DNA of 64,000 bases from Nemertoderma westbladi (GCA_032718475.1 JAUCBJ010001381.1:27577-91576), one strand, 5' to 3'; numbered from the stretch's first letter, positions 31,987-46,100 are shown. Notes: generated from the letters alone by a model not told the origin. Translations and numbers: made by a program.

Positions 31987-34900
31987 CTATATATTTCCAC
32001 CTAGTTGACTATAATCAAGACGATTGGGTTGACATTTGTCACGTGCACTTCGTCGAACACTTGGTGAGTCCAGATCGATTGTATTATCCATTGAATTGTC
32101 GCTTGAATTGTAATTCGATTGCGCCATATTGTCCGAATGATTTATTAGTTCAGCTTGGACTGGGCGGATAAATCTCCGATTCCGCCATAAGTTTCGTCCA
32201 GACGGAAAGCGTAACCGATATCTGCGATCATTGGCAGTTTCAATGACTTTAGCGATGCGATCCCATTTATTAGTTGATGTATTTTGCACTAGGACAGTGG
32301 TGTTTGTCGATATTGGCGTGAGTGCAAAAGCGGATCTGTTATAATAGTATTTCTGTTTCTCAGCTGTATCCAACCTTCGATGGTCGGATAAATCAGCACT
32401 TCTTTGCCATTCTGGCGAATAAGCACGCCAATGAGTTGGTATTAGTGTCCGCGTAGGGTGTCCGAATACACGTTGTGCCGGGGATAGGCCATCAGAATTG
32501 GGAGTGTTATATAATTCTAACATGCCAGACTGAAATTCGTGACTTTCTATGTTACCGCCGGTTTTCGCCAATAAGTATTTAGCTTTTTTGACATTTGCTT
32601 CGGCATGTCCATTTCCCTGGGGATGTTTAGGTGATGAGGGAGTCCATTTAACTCCCCAAGTCTGTAGGAATTTTGACATTGTTTCTGCAGCATATTGGGG
32701 TCCTTGATCCGTTGTTAGTGTGTTGGGTATACCAAGCATTGCAAATAAACGTCGCAATACCTTTATTGTATCGGTTGCAGAAGGTGCACTGGGAAACTTT
32801 TCGACCAATAGATATCCGGAATACCTGTCGGCATATATTATGTAATATTGTGTTGAAAGTTGGTAAAAATCAGATGAGACTGAAACAAATGCTCGTTTTG
32901 GAATGTGTGCTTGAAGAAGTGGTTCATGAGGTAATGAACTCCGATATTTCTGACATTCTAAACATTTATTTACTGTGTTGGTGATATCAGTGGAATAACC
33001 GGGCCAGTATACGGATTGACGTGCGCGTCTTTTTGTGCGGTCTATTCCTTGGTGACTTGCGTGGAGTTTACGGAGAATATCATTAACTGATGTTGGTGGA
33101 ATGACAATCTGATGTCCTTTCAATACGATACCATTTTCTATAGAAAGGTCATTGCGAATACTCTTAAACTTTTGAATGTATCCATTATTATTAGTATTTT
33201 GAAAGTTATTAGAGATTGCTGTAATAAGTTCTTGATAATTAATGTCTCTGTCGGCGCATTTACGCAAATCGTCTACTATTAAGTCAGGTATTTCGAATGC
33301 AGCTATGTTTGTATCAATTGCATGCAGTGCCGAATTTTCCATTTCTATCAGATCATCATCAATATCTGGCTCTAGAACCGGTGCTCTAGACAGTGCGTCT
33401 GGGATTGAGTGTTGTTTTCCGTGTTCCCAAACTACGGAGAAACTGTAGTCGCTTAGTCTAGATCTATAATTGAGAATGCGAGTGTTATCGATCTCTATTA
33501 ATCCATAGTTGTTGAATATTTGGACCAGAGGTTTGTGGTCTGTGATAACAGTAAATTGGGGTATACCTGCCAAATACACATGACATTTTTTGATGGCCCA
33601 TGTTATAGCTAAGGCTTCTAGTTCAATAACCGCGTATCTGGTCTCAACATCCTTCAAGAAGCGGCTTCCGCATTGAATTAATTTCTGAACTCCTGCCTGT
33701 TTTTGCAGTAGTGCAAACCCAAGTCCATTTAACCGTGATGCATCTGTTTTTAATATGGTTTCAGCGGTGGGATCGAACATTCCAAGAATTGGTGGGCTCA
33801 ATAATATTTGTTTTGTTTTTTTGAATGCTATAGAATGCTCTTCCATCCATGTAAAGTTGTTCTTTGTACTTAATAACTGGCGTAACGGAGTGGTTGCAGA
33901 CGAAATTTCTTTGCTGAATGAACCCAATTGGTTTACTAATCCTAAGAAACTACGCAGGTCTGATCTGGTAGTAGGCACTGGAAAATCTGATATTGCACTG
34001 GTTTTCCGTTGATCAATTGAAATTTCACCATAAGAAATATGATATCCTACAAAGTTGATCTGTTCTGCGCACATGATTGACTTCGATTTGTTTACTGTTA
34101 AATTATGGTATGCACACCTCTCAAGTACATTGCAAACAGTTCTGATAAGATCTGGTAGGGTTGATGTACCTATACCAATGTCGTCAATGACCTTTTGAAC
34201 ATTTATACCGGCCATAGCATGATCCCCGCGAAATGAATAACTGTCACCTGTAGACACAAATCCCATAGGTGATCTCAAGTATTTGTATTTCCCAAATGGA
34301 GTTATAAAGACAGTGAGATCTTGTGCTGCTGAATCTAATGGCATTTGCCAATAGCCTTTAACTAAATCAATTTTACTGAAAAATCTGTCATTAAGTGAAA
34401 ATCCACTGATTGCCTCGGCTGGGGTTTTGGTATGATATGCGGTTCTCTCTACCTGTGTATTTAATTTGGTTAAATCGGCACATATACGAACCTCACCATT
34501 CTGTTTTGGAGTGACCACGATGGGATGGCACCATGATGTAGGTATATCTCCTACAGGTTCTATTATTTCACGTTCTACCATGTATTCTAATGCCTTTTTG
34601 GCTTTGTCTCGCATTGCATATGGTATTTGACGCGCAGCATGGATTGCAAATGGTTTTACTTCAGATTTCAATGTTATGGTCATTGGTGAACCAACAATGT
34701 TTCCCTTCATTGGACGTAGTTCGGTAGAATCATCGAAAACTTTATGGTATACAGTTTGTAATTTTTCTGTTATCATTTCAATGAGGTCTGGCGTTAGATG
34801 GTGAACATTTGGTATAGTTTTAATCCATTCCTCTCGTTTCTGCCATACTGGTTTATGCTTATCATTGGAAGCTATTGTTTGAGTTGTATCAACTGTGTTG

Positions 34901-36723
34901 AAATCAGTGGAATCTTTTATACCACTTATGTGATTTGTATATGATGGATTTGGGAATTCAGGTGGTATAATGTGCAGTGCTTGACATGTCTCAAGTGATA
35001 GATAAAATCCAACAACATCGTAACATACCACAACCAAGGTAGTTGTTTGTTTATTACCAGCGGTTATAGAAGCTTTAAATGTACCAATTTGTTCTAAGCT
35101 TTTTCCAGCAACCGATGATAAATTATGCTTCAGTTTTGGTTCAAGAACCAATTTATTAACGATACCTGTATTGTTGAATGTTTCCAAACCCATTACAGTT
35201 CTCCCAGCTCCTGTATCAGCCAGTGCAGTAACAGTAATTGGTGATACTAGACCTTCTGGGATTATGTTTACGTTTAAATATGCATTATTTCTTTTTACTA
35301 TTGTGTTAATTTCACTATTAATTATATCTATATTGTCGTAATTATCGTAATTGTTAAAAATTGTTAATATGTTTAACTCACCATCATCGTTGTTAAATGT
35401 GGGGGAATCTTCATCCTGTTCATCAGATATGGATGAAAATTCATCGTTTGACTCTGAAATGCAAATTGCCCTTATTGATTTCGAAGGACAAACTGGGGCA
35501 AAATGTCCGATTCCACCACAACAAATACATTTCGACCGCGATGCTGGACAAGGTTTCGATTTATCCCGATGATTATTTTGACCACAGTGGAAACAGCGTT
35601 GATAAGTATTTTTAGGATTGCTGTTTTTCTCGTGGATTTCCGTCTTCTGTGTGTTAAATAATCTCCCATTTGATTGGTTCGTTTTCCATTTACGTTTATT
35701 GTAATCAGTTTTTGTTGTGTTTACACTATTATCATTTGAATAATATGTGCCTTTGATCGCCCCGAGAGATAAGGTTGCAATTCGAGCGGTTTCTAGTCCT
35801 ATGATAAATTTCCGTGATTCATTGAAACTCAAAGGAGGGTCCTTGGCAATGAGTTTTTCTTTATCTTCTTCTTCTGACATTGCAAGAATTAATAATGCTG
35901 TGTGTAAACGGTCCGTTGTAACAGTTTTTGTATTAGCATATTCTCCTAATTCTTCGATTTCATTGCAAAGTGACGTATATGTTTGTCTGTCTTTCTGCTT
36001 TATGGTTAACAGAGCACGCCAGTCAAGATTGGTATTTCGTAGAGATCGTAAATAATCTTTTATATCGTTTTGAATTTCGTCTACATTTAGATCTGTGTTT
36101 GCTGGAATTCCCAATGTTCTATTAACAATCTTCAGGAAACCTGGGGAACAACAATCCCAGAATGCTGATAACTGAACATCGTGTGTGCGTTGACTGAGGG
36201 CCATTAGGTTTGAATAATTTATCCATAAAGGTATCCATTCATTAAATTTCCTGAAATCAGTATCTGATTCGAGAATAGGGGGTCTGCGTGGTGAAAGTTT
36301 TGGATGTTCAGAATTATTGCGATTCAGACCTCTATTATCGTCTGCGTATTCTGCAGTTAAACCAATTGTTGCGGTCCTGGCAGCAATTGCGTTTTCTCGT
36401 GCCTGCTTGCATTTTATATGTGCTTCAATATCGGCAAGTTTCTCTTTTGCTTGAAGCAATATTTCTTCCCAATTATCGATGTCATTATCGGCATCCGTTT
36501 CTGTACTTCCTGTACAGCATGTTACCATTGTATCAGCATCTCGGAATTTTTCGAATTTTTTCTCCCAATCTATGATTCTAGTAGCAATCGATGTTGGGTA
36601 TATACCTTCGGTGCTTGTTAATGCTTCATAATGCTGGATTGCATCTAAACCGGCTTTAGATGCTCGCGTCACTGCTGACTTATATCCACGACGTGAAGCC
36701 TTTAAACTCTTTAACTCAGACAT
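31987..36723 (-). CDS. Gypsy 2 Gag-Pol polyprotein
   Basis: The ATG at 36723 (MSELKSLKASRRGYKSAVTR) starts a 1578-codon frame. Residues 374-411 hold two knuckles (CFHCGQNNHRDKSKPC, CICCGGIGHFAPVC). The protease motif is ALADTGAG near 500. RT has KVIDDIGIG near 843, so the usual Y/F-x-DD is I-DD. RNase H has LKTDASRLNGLG near 987. Integrase has a zinc site (HASHQGIDRTKRRAR…CLECQ, about 1220-1256) and D, D, E in SSDFY, TTDQGP and GHAEAN (1280-1370). It belongs to the Gypsy group with Gag and Pol in one frame. It shares little with Gypsy 1 and lacks a PHD finger. Probably functional, depending on tolerance of the IDD site. Confidence 0.9.
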   Translation of the reverse strand: MSELKSLKASRRGYKSAVTRASKAGLDAIQHYEALTSTEGIYPTSIATRIIDWEKKFEKFRDADTMVTCCTGSTETDADNDIDNWEEILLQAKEKLADIEAHIKCKQARENAIAARTATIGLTAEYADDNRGLNRNNSEHPKLSPRRPPILESDTDFRKFNEWIPLWINYSNLMALSQRTHDVQLSAFWDCCSPGFLKIVNRTLGIPANTDLNVDEIQNDIKDYLRSLRNTNLDWRALLTIKQKDRQTYTSLCNEIEELGEYANTKTVTTDRLHTALLILAMSEEEDKEKLIAKDPPLSFNESRKFIIGLETARIATLSLGAIKGTYYSNDNSVNTTKTDYNKRKWKTNQSNGRLFNTQKTEIHEKNSNPKNTYQRCFHCGQNNHRDKSKPCPASRSKCICCGGIGHFAPVCPSKSIRAICISESNDEFSSISDEQDEDSPTFNNDDGELNILTIFNNYDNYDNIDIINSEINTIVKRNNAYLNVNIIPEGLVSPITVTALADTGAGRTVMGLETFNNTGIVNKLVLEPKLKHNLSSVAGKSLEQIGTFKASITAGNKQTTTLVVVCYDVVGFYLSLETCQALHIIPPEFPNPSYTNHISGIKDSTDFNTVDTTQTIASNDKHKPVWQKREEWIKTIPNVHHLTPDLIEMITEKLQTVYHKVFDDSTELRPMKGNIVGSPMTITLKSEVKPFAIHAARQIPYAMRDKAKKALEYMVEREIIEPVGDIPTSWCHPIVVTPKQNGEVRICADLTKLNTQVERTAYHTKTPAEAISGFSLNDRFFSKIDLVKGYWQMPLDSAAQDLTVFITPFGKYKYLRSPMGFVSTGDSYSFRGDHAMAGINVQKVIDDIGIGTSTLPDLIRTVCNVLERCAYHNLTVNKSKSIMCAEQINFVGYHISYGEISIDQRKTSAISDFPVPTTRSDLRSFLGLVNQLGSFSKEISSATTPLRQLLSTKNNFTWMEEHSIAFKKTKQILLSPPILGMFDPTAETILKTDASRLNGLGFALLQKQAGVQKLIQCGSRFLKDVETRYAVIELEALAITWAIKKCHVYLAGIPQFTVITDHKPLVQIFNNYGLIEIDNTRILNYRSRLSDYSFSVVWEHGKQHSIPDALSRAPVLEPDIDDDLIEMENSALHAIDTNIAAFEIPDLIVDDLRKCADRDINYQELITAISNNFQNTNNNGYIQKFKSIRNDLSIENGIVLKGHQIVIPPTSVNDILRKLHASHQGIDRTKRRARQSVYWPGYSTDITNTVNKCLECQKYRSSLPHEPLLQAHIPKRAFVSVSSDFYQLSTQYYIIYADRYSGYLLVEKFPSAPSATDTIKVLRRLFAMLGIPNTLTTDQGPQYAAETMSKFLQTWGVKWTPSSPKHPQGNGHAEANVKKAKYLLAKTGGNIESHEFQSGMLELYNTPNSDGLSPAQRVFGHPTRTLIPTHWRAYSPEWQRSADLSDHRRLDTAEKQKYYYNRSAFALTPISTNTTVLVQNTSTNKWDRIAKVIETANDRRYRLRFPSGRNLWRNRRFIRPVQAELINHSDNMAQSNYNSSDNSMDNTIDLDSPSVRRSARDKCQPNRLDYSQLGGNI

Positions 36724-36927
36724 AACAGGTATGCTTTACAGCATAAATTACTGTACCGGTATCGAGGATACAAACCCCGTTATGCCGTTGCCAGCTACTG
36801 CTACCGGCAGACCGGTACTATATCTGTCAGTCTGTGTATTATAATGTAAATCAATTACCGGTATTGTTTACTACCGTAAATATTTAGTCTTTAATCTATA
36901 TAGATTCAATAATATCTCGCAGCGCCA
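36724..36927 (-). other. Gypsy 2 leader and primer-binding site
   Basis: Between the 5' LTR and the ATG. TGGCGCTGCGAG follows the LTR directly on the minus strand and is the expected primer site. I could not assign a tRNA. The rest is AT-rich with several ACCGGTA-type short palindromes. Confidence 0.45.
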
Positions 36928-37102
36928 TGTAATGTTCGCTACACAGCGAATCATGAAAGGATAAACTACCCATTCAGATGTCTGACTAAAAGAGGGGAAT
37001 CCGCTATACAGCAGTAACTTCCATGTATATTCAGAACTAAGAACAGCACATAATATATTTGAATCTCCCGCCACCATTGGATATCTTAGATCGACTATAA
37101 CA
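36928..37102 (-). repeat. Gypsy 2 5' LTR
   Basis: 175 bp, identical by eye to the 3' LTR and followed by the CTAAG duplication. Confidence 0.9.
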
Positions 37103-40100
37103 CTAAGCACCATCTAGAACCATTCACACCAGATCCCCTAAGCGCCATCTAGAACCATTCACACCAGATCCCCTAATCGCCCACCTAGAACCATCCACAC
37201 CAGATCCCCTAAGCGCCATCGAGAACCATCCACACCAGATCCCCTAAGCACCATCTAGAACCATTCACACCAGATCCCCTAAGCGCCATCTTGAACCATC
37301 CACACCAGATCCCCTAATCGCCCATCTAGAACCATCCACACCAGTTCCCCTCCGCCCATCTAGAACCATCCACACCAGATCCCCCAAGCGCCCATCTAGA
37401 ACCATCCACACCAGATCCCCTAAGCGCCATCTATAACCATCCACACCAGTTCCCCTCCGCCCATCTAGAACCATCCACACCAGATCCCCCAAGCGCCCAT
37501 CTAGAACCATCCACACCAGATCCCCTAAGCGCCATCTATAACCATCCACACCAGTTCCCCTCCGCCCATCTAGAACCATCCACACCAGATCCCCCAAGCG
37601 CCCATCTAGAACCATCCACACCAGATCCCCTAAGCGCCATCTATAACCATCCACACCAGATCCCCTAAGCGCCATCGAGAACCATCCACACCAGATCCCC
37701 TAAGCACCATCTAGAACCATCCACACCAGATCCCCTAAGCGCCCATCTAGAACCATCCACACCAGATCCCCTAAGCGCCCATCTAGAACCATCCACACCA
37801 GATCCCCTAATCGCCCACCTAGAACCAACCACACCAGATCCCCTAAGCGCCATCTAGAACCATCCTTACCAGATCCCCTAAGCGCCCATCTAGAACCATC
37901 CACACCAGATCCCCTAAGCGCCCATCTAGAACCACCCACACCAGATCCCCTAAGCACCATCTAGAACCAACCACACCAGATCCCCTAAGCGCCCATCTAG
38001 AACCAACCAAACCAGATCCCCTAAGCGCCCATCTAGAACCATCCACACCAGATCCCCTAATCGCCCACCTAGAACCATCCACACCAGATCCCCTAAGCAC
38101 CATCTAGAACCATCCACACCAGATCCCCTAAGCGCCCATCTAGAACCATCCACACCAGATCCCCTAAGCACCATCTAGAACCAACCACACCAGATCCCCT
38201 AAGCGCCCATCTAGAACCAACCAAACCAGATCCCCTAAGCGCCCATCTAGAACCATCCACACCAGATCCCCTAAGCGCCCATATAGAACCATCCACACCA
38301 GATCCCCTAAGCGCCCATCTAGAACCATCCACACCAGATCCCCTAAGCGCCCATCTAGAACCATCCACACCAGATCCCCTAAGCGCCCATCTAGAACCAT
38401 CCACACCAGATCCCCTAAGCGCCCATATAGAACCATCCACACCAGATCCCCTAAGCGCCCATCTAGAACCACCCACACCAGATCCCCTAAGCACCATCTA
38501 GAACCAACCACACCAGATCCCCTAAGCGCCCATCTAGAACCAACCAAACCAGATCCCCTAAGCGCCCATCTAGAACCATCCACACCAGATCCCCTAATCG
38601 CCCACCTAGAACCATCCACACCAGATCCCCTAAGCACCATCTAGAACCATCCACACCAGATCCCCTAAGCGCCCATCTAGAACCATCCACACCAGATCCC
38701 CTAAGCACCATCTAGAACCAACCACACCAGATCCCCTAAGCGCCCATCTAGAACCAACCAAACCAGATCCCCTAAGCGCCCATCTAGAACCATCCACACC
38801 AGATCCCCTAAGCGCCCATCTAGAACCATCCACACCAGATCCCCTAAGCGCCCATCTAGAACCATCCACACCAGATCCCCTAAGCGCCCATCTAGAACCA
38901 TCCACACCAGATCCCCTAAGCGCCCATCTAGAACCATCCACACCAGATCCCCTAAGCGCCCATCTAGAACCATCCACACCAGATCCCCTAAGCGCCCATA
39001 TAGAACCATCCACACCAGATCCCCTAAGCGCCCATCTAGAACCACCCACACCAGATCCCCTAAGCACCATCTAGAACCAACCACACCAGATCCCCTAAGC
39101 GCCCATCTAGAACCAACCAAACCAGATCCCCTAAGCGCCATCTAGAACCATCCACACCAGATCCCCTAATCGCCCACCTAGAACCATCCACACCAGATCC
39201 CCTAAGCACCATCTAGAACCATCCACACCAGATCCCCTAAGCGCCCATCTAGAACCATCCACACCAGATCCCCTAAGCACCATCTAGAACCAACCACACC
39301 AGATCCCCTAAGCGCCCATCTAGAACCAACCAAACCAGATCCCCTAAGCGCCCATCTAGAACCAACCACACCAGTTCCCCTCCGCCCATCTAGAACCATC
39401 CACACCAGATCCCCTAAGCGCCCATCTAGAACCATCCACACCAGATCCCCTAAGCGCCCATCTAGAACCATCCACACCAGATCCCCTAATCGCCCACCTA
39501 GAACCATCCACACCAGATCCCCTAAGCACCATCTAGAACCATCCACACCAGATCCCCTAAGCGCCATCTAGAACCATCCACACCAGATCCCCTAAGCGCC
39601 ATCTAGAACCATCCACACCAGATCCCCTAATCGCCCACCTAGAACCATCCACACCAGATCCCCTAAGCGCCATCGAGAACCATCCACACCAGATCCCCTA
39701 AGCACCATCTAGAACCATTCACACCAGATCCCCTAAGCGCCATCTAGAACCATTCACACCAGATCCCCTAATCGCCCACCTAGAACCATCCACACCAGAT
39801 CCCCTAAGCGCCATCGAGAACCATCCACACCAGATCCCCTAAGCACCATCTAGAACCATTCACACCAGATCCCCTAAGCGCCATCTTGAACCATCCACAC
39901 CAGATCCCCTAATCGCCCATCTAGAACCATCCACACCAGTTCCCCTCCGCCCATCTAGAACCATCCACACCAGATCCCCCAAGCGCCCATCTAGAACCAT
40001 CCACACCAGATCCCCTAAGCGCCATCTATAACCATCCACACCAGTTCCCCTCCGCCCATCTAGAACCATCCACACCAGTTCCCCTAAGCGCCCATCTAGA

Positions 40101-43100
40101 ACCATCCACACCAGATCCCCCAAGCGCCCATCTAGAACCATCCACACCAGATCCCCTAAGCGCCATCTATAACCATCCACACCAGATCCCCTAAGCGCCA
40201 TCTATAACCATCCACACCAGATCCCCTAAGCGCCATCTAGAACCATCCACACCAGATCCCCTAATCGCCCATCTAGAACCATCCACACCAGTTCCCCTCC
40301 GCCCATCTAGAACCATCCACACCAGATCCCCCAAGCGCCCATCTAGAACCATCCACACCAGATCCCCTAAGCGCCATCTATAACCATCCACACCAGATCC
40401 CCTAAGCGCCCATCTAGAACCATCCACACCAGATCCCCTAAGCGCCCATCTAGAACCATCCACACCAGATCCCCTAAGCGCCCATCTAGAACCATCCACA
40501 CCAGATCCCCTAAGCGCCATCTATAACCATCCACACCAGATCCCCTAAGCGCCCATCTAGAACCATCCACACCAGATCCCCTAAGCGCCCATCTAGAACC
40601 ATCCACACCAGATCCCCTAAGCGCCATCTAGAACCATCCACACCAGATCCCCTAAGCGCCCATCTAGAACCATCCACACCAGATCGCCTAAGCGCCCATC
40701 TAGAACCATCCACACCAGATCCCCTAATCGCCCATCTAGAACCATCCACACCAGTTCCCCTCCGCCCATCTAGAACCATCCACACCAGATCCCCCAAGCG
40801 CCCATCTAGAACCATCCACACCAGATCCCCTAAGCGCCATCTATAACCATCCACACCGGATCCCCTAATCGCCCATCTAGAACCATCCACACCAGTTCCC
40901 CTCCGCCCATCTAGAACCATCCACACCAGATCCCCTAAGCGCCATCTAGAACCATCCACACCAGATCCCCCAAGCGCCCATCTAGAACCATCCACACCAG
41001 ATCCCCTAAGCGCCCCTCTAGAACCATCCACACCAGATCCCCTAAGCGCCCATCTAGAACCACCCACACCAGATCCCCTAAGCGAAATCTAGAACCATCC
41101 ACACCAGATCCCCTAAGCGCCCATCTAGAACCATCCTCACCAGATCCCCTAAGCGCCCCTCTAGAACCATCCACACCAGATCCCCTAAGCGCCCATCTAG
41201 AACCACCCACACCAGATCCCCTAAGCGAAATCTAGAACCATCCACACCAGATCCCCCAAGCGCCCATCTAGAACCACCCACACCAGATCCCCTAAGCGAA
41301 ATCTAGAACCATCCACACCAGATCCCCTAAGCGCCCATCTAGAACCATCCACACCAGATCCCCTAAGCGCCCATCTAGAACCATCCACACCAGATCCCCC
41401 AAGCGCCCCTCTAGAACCATCCACACCAGATCCCCTAAGCGCCCATCTAGAACCACCCACACCAGATCCCCTAAGCGAACATCTAGAACCATCCACACCA
41501 GATCCCCTAAGCGCCCATCTAGAACCACCCACACCAGATCCCCTAAGCGAAATCTAGAACCATCCACACCAGATCCCCTAAGCGCCCATCCAGAACCATC
41601 CACACCAGATCCCCTAAGCGCCCATCTAGAACCATCCACACCAGATCCCCCAAGCGCCCATCTAGAACCATCCACACCAGATCCCCTAAGCGCCCCTCTA
41701 GAACCATCCACACCAGATCCCCTAAGCGCCCATCTAGAACCACCCACACCAGATCCCCTAAGCGAAATCTAGAACCATCCACACCAGATCCCCCAAGCGC
41801 CCATCTAGAACCATCCACACCAGATCCCCTAAGCGCCCCTCTAGAACCATCCACACCAGATCCCCTAAGCGCCCATCTAGAACCATCCACACCAGATCCC
41901 CTAAGCGCCATCTAGAACCATCCACACCAGATCCCCTAAGCGCCCATCTAGAACCATCCACACCAGATCCCCTAAGCGCCCATCTAGAACCATCCACACC
42001 AGATCCCCTAAGCGCCATCTAGAACCATCCACACCAGATCCCCCAAGCGCCCATCTAGAACCATCCACACCAGATCCCCTAAGCGCCCCTCTAGAACCAT
42101 CCACACCAGATCCCCTAAGCGCCCATCTAGAACCATCCACACCAGATCCCCTAAGCGCCATCTAGAACCATCCACACCAGATCCCCTAAGCGCCCCTCTA
42201 GAACCATCCACACCAGATCCCCTAAGCGCCCATCTAGAACCATCCACACCAGATCCCCTAAGCGCCCATCTAGAACCATCCACACCAGATCCCCTAAGCG
42301 CCATCTAGAACCATCCACACCAGATCCCCTAAGCGCCCATCTAGAACCATCCACACCAGATCCCCTAAGCGCCATCTAGAACCATCCACACCAGATCCCC
42401 TAAGCGCCCCTCTAGAACCATCCACACCAGATCCCCTAAGCGCCCATCTAGAACCATCCACACCAGATCCCCTAAGCGCCCATCTAGAACCATCCACACC
42501 AGATCCCCTAAGCGCCCCTCTAGAACCATCCACACCAGATCCCCTAAGCGCCCATCTAGAACCATCCACACCAGATCCCCTAAGCGCCATCTAGAACCAT
42601 CCACACCAGATCCCCCAAGCGCCCATCTAGAACCATCCACACCAGATCCCCTAAGCGCCCCTCTAGAACCATCCACACCAGATCCCCTAAGCGCCCATCT
42701 AGAACCATCCACACCAGATCCCCTAAGCGCCATCTAGAACCATCCACACCAGATCCCCCAAGCGCCCATCTAGAACCATCCACACCAGATCCCCTAAGCG
42801 CCATCTAGAACCATCCACACCAGATCCCCTAAGCGCCCATCTAGAACCATCCACACCAGATCCCCTAAGCGCCATCTAGAACCATCCACACCAGATCCCC
42901 TCAAGCGCCCATCTAGAACCATCCACACCAGATCCCCTAAGCGCCATCTAGAACCATCCACACCAGATCCCCTAAGCGCCCATCTAGAACCATCCACACC
43001 AGATCCCCTAAGCGCCCATCTAGAACCATCCACACCAGATCCCCTAAGCGCCATCTAGAACCATCCACACCAGATCCCCTAAGCGCCCCTCTAGAACCAT

Positions 43101-46100
43101 CCACACCAGATCCCCTAAGCGCCCCTCTAGAACCATCCACACCAGATCCCCTAAGCGCCATCTAGAACCATCCACACCAGATCCCCTAAGCGCCCATCTA
43201 GAACCATCCACACCAGATCCCCTAAGCGCCATCTAGAACCATCCACACCAGATCCCCTAAGCGCCCATCTAGAACCATCCACACCAGATCCCCTAAGCGC
43301 CCCTCTAGAACCATCCACACCAGATCCCCTAAGCGCCCCTCTAGAACCATCCACACCAGATCCCCTAAGCGCCCATCTAGAACCATCCACACCAGATCCC
43401 CTAAGCGCCCCTCTAGAACCATCCACACCAGATCCCCTAAGCGCCATCTAGAACCATCCACACCAGATCCCCTAAGCGCCCATCTAGAACCATCCACACC
43501 AGATCCCCTAAGCGCCATCTAGAACCATCCACACCAGATCCCCTAAGCGCCATCTAGAACCATCCACACCAGTTCCCCTCCGCCCATCTAGAACCATCCA
43601 CACCAGATCCCCCAAGCGCCCATCTAGAACCATCCACACCAGATCCCCTAAGCGCCATCTATAACCATCCACACCAGATCCCCTAAGCGCCCATCTAGAA
43701 CCATCCACACCAGATCCCCTAAGCGCCATCTAGAACCATCCACACCAGATCCCCCAAGCGCCCCTCTAGAACCATCCACACCAGATCCCCTAAGCGCCCA
43801 TCTAGAACCATCCACACCAGATCCCCTAAGCGCCCATCTAGAACCATCCACACCAGTTCCCCTCCGCCCATCTAGAACCATCCACACCAGATCCCCTAAG
43901 CGCCCATCTAGAACCATCCACACCAGATCCCCTAAGCGCCATCTAGAACCATCCACACCAGATCCCCTAAGCGCCATCTAGAACCATCCACACCAGATCC
44001 CCTAAGCGCCCATCTAGAACCATCCACACCAGATCCCCTAAGCGCCCATCTAGAACCATCCACACCAGATCCCCTCAGCGCCCATCTAGAACCATCCACA
44101 CCAGATCCCCTAAGCGCCATCTAGAACCATCCACACCAGATCCCCTAAGCGCCCATCTAGAACCATCCACACCAGATCCCCTAAGCGCCCATCTAGAACC
44201 ATCCACACCAGATCCCCTAAGCGCCATCTAGAACCATCCACACCAGATCCCCTAAGCGCCCATCTAGAACCATCCACACCAGATCCCCTAAGCGCCCATC
44301 TAGAACCATCCACACCAGATCCCCTAAGCGCCCATCTAGAACCATCCACACCAGATCCCCTAAGCGCCATCTAGAACCATCCACACCAGATCCCCTAAGC
44401 GCCCATCTAGAACCATCCACACCAGATCCCCTAAGCGCCCATCTAGAACCATCCACACCAGATCCCCTAAGCGCCCATCTAGAACCATCCACACCAGATC
44501 CCCTAAGCGCCCATCTAGAACCATCCACACCAGATCCCCTAAGCGCCCATCTAGAACCATCCACACCAGATCCCCTAAGCGCCCATCTAGAACCATCCAC
44601 ACCAGATCCCCTAAGCGCCCCTCTAGAACCATCCACACCAGATCCCCTAAGCGCCCATCTAGAACCATCCACACCAGATCCCCTAAGCGCCATCTAGAAC
44701 CATCCACACCAGATCCCCTAAGCGCCCCTCTAGAACCATCCACACCAGATCCCCTAAGCGCCATCTAGAACCATCCACACCAGATCCCCTAAGCGCCCAT
44801 CTAGAACCATCCACACCAGATCCCCTAAGCGCTCATCTAGAACCATCCACACCAGATCCCCTAAGCGCCATCTAGAACCATCCACACCAGATCCCCTAAG
44901 CGCCCATCTAGAACCATCCACACCAGATCCCCTAAGCGCCATCTAGAACCATCCACACCAGATCCCCTAAGCGCCATCTAGAACCATCCACACCAGATCC
45001 CCTAAGCGCCCATCTAGAACCATCCACACCAGATCCCCTAAGCGCCATCTAGAACCATCCACACCAGATCCCCTAAGCGCCCCTCTAGAACCATCCACAC
45101 CAGATCCCCTAAGCGCCCCTCTAGAACCATCCACACCAGATCCCCTAAGCGCCATCTAGAACCATCCACACCAGATCCCCTAAGCGCCCCTCTAGAACCA
45201 TCCACACCAGATCCCCTAAGCGCCATCTAGAACCATCCACACCAGATCCCCTAAGCGCCCATCTAGAACCATCCACACCAGATCCCCTAAGCGCCATCTA
45301 GAACCATCCACACCAGATCCCCTAAGCGCCATCTAGAACCATCCACACCAGATCCCCTAAGCGCCCATCTAGAACCATCCACACCAGATCCCCTAAGCGC
45401 CATCTAGAACCATCCACACCAGATCCCCTAAGCGCCCCTCTAGAACCATCCACACCAGATCCCCTAAGCGCCCATCTAGAACCATCCACACCAGATCCCC
45501 TAAGCGCCATCTAGAACCATCCACACCAGATCCCCTAAGCGCCCATCTAGAACCATCCACACCAGATCCCCTAAGCGCCCCTCTAGAACCATCCACACCA
45601 GATCCCCTAAGCGCCCCGCTAGAACCATCCACACCAGATCCCCTAAGCGCCATCTAGAACCATCCACACCAGATCCCCTAAGCGCCCCTCTAGAACCATC
45701 CACACCAGATCCCCTAAGCGCCCCTCTAGAACCATCCACACCAGATCCCCTAGCGCCCCTCTAGAACCATCCACACCAGATCCCCTAAGCGCCCCTCTAG
45801 AACCATCCACACCAGATCCCCTAAGCGCCATCTAGAACCATCCACACCAGATCCCCTAAGCGCCCCTCTAGAACCATCCACACCAGATCCCCTAAGCGCC
45901 CCGCTAGAACCATCCACACCAGATCCCCTAAGCGCCATCTAGAACCATCCACACCAGATCCCCTAAGCGCCCCTCTAGAACCATCCACACCAGATCCCCT
46001 AAGCGCCCCTCTAGAACCATCCACACCAGATCCCCTAAGCGCCCCTCTAGCACCATCCACACCAGATCCCCTAAGCGCCCCTCTAGAACCATCCACACCA

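Larger units (their letters stand above)
31649..37102 (-). mobile_element. Ty3/Gypsy element 2, inserted in the minisatellite
   Basis: 5454 bp on the minus strand. The 175-bp LTRs (31649-31823 and 36928-37102) read identical. The target duplication is CTAAG (31644-31648 and 37103-37107), which lies within the minisatellite unit. A single 1578-codon Gag-Pol frame is uninterrupted. A purine tract (AAAAAAGGAGAGT) precedes the 3' LTR. All signs point to a very recent insertion. Confidence 0.92.
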
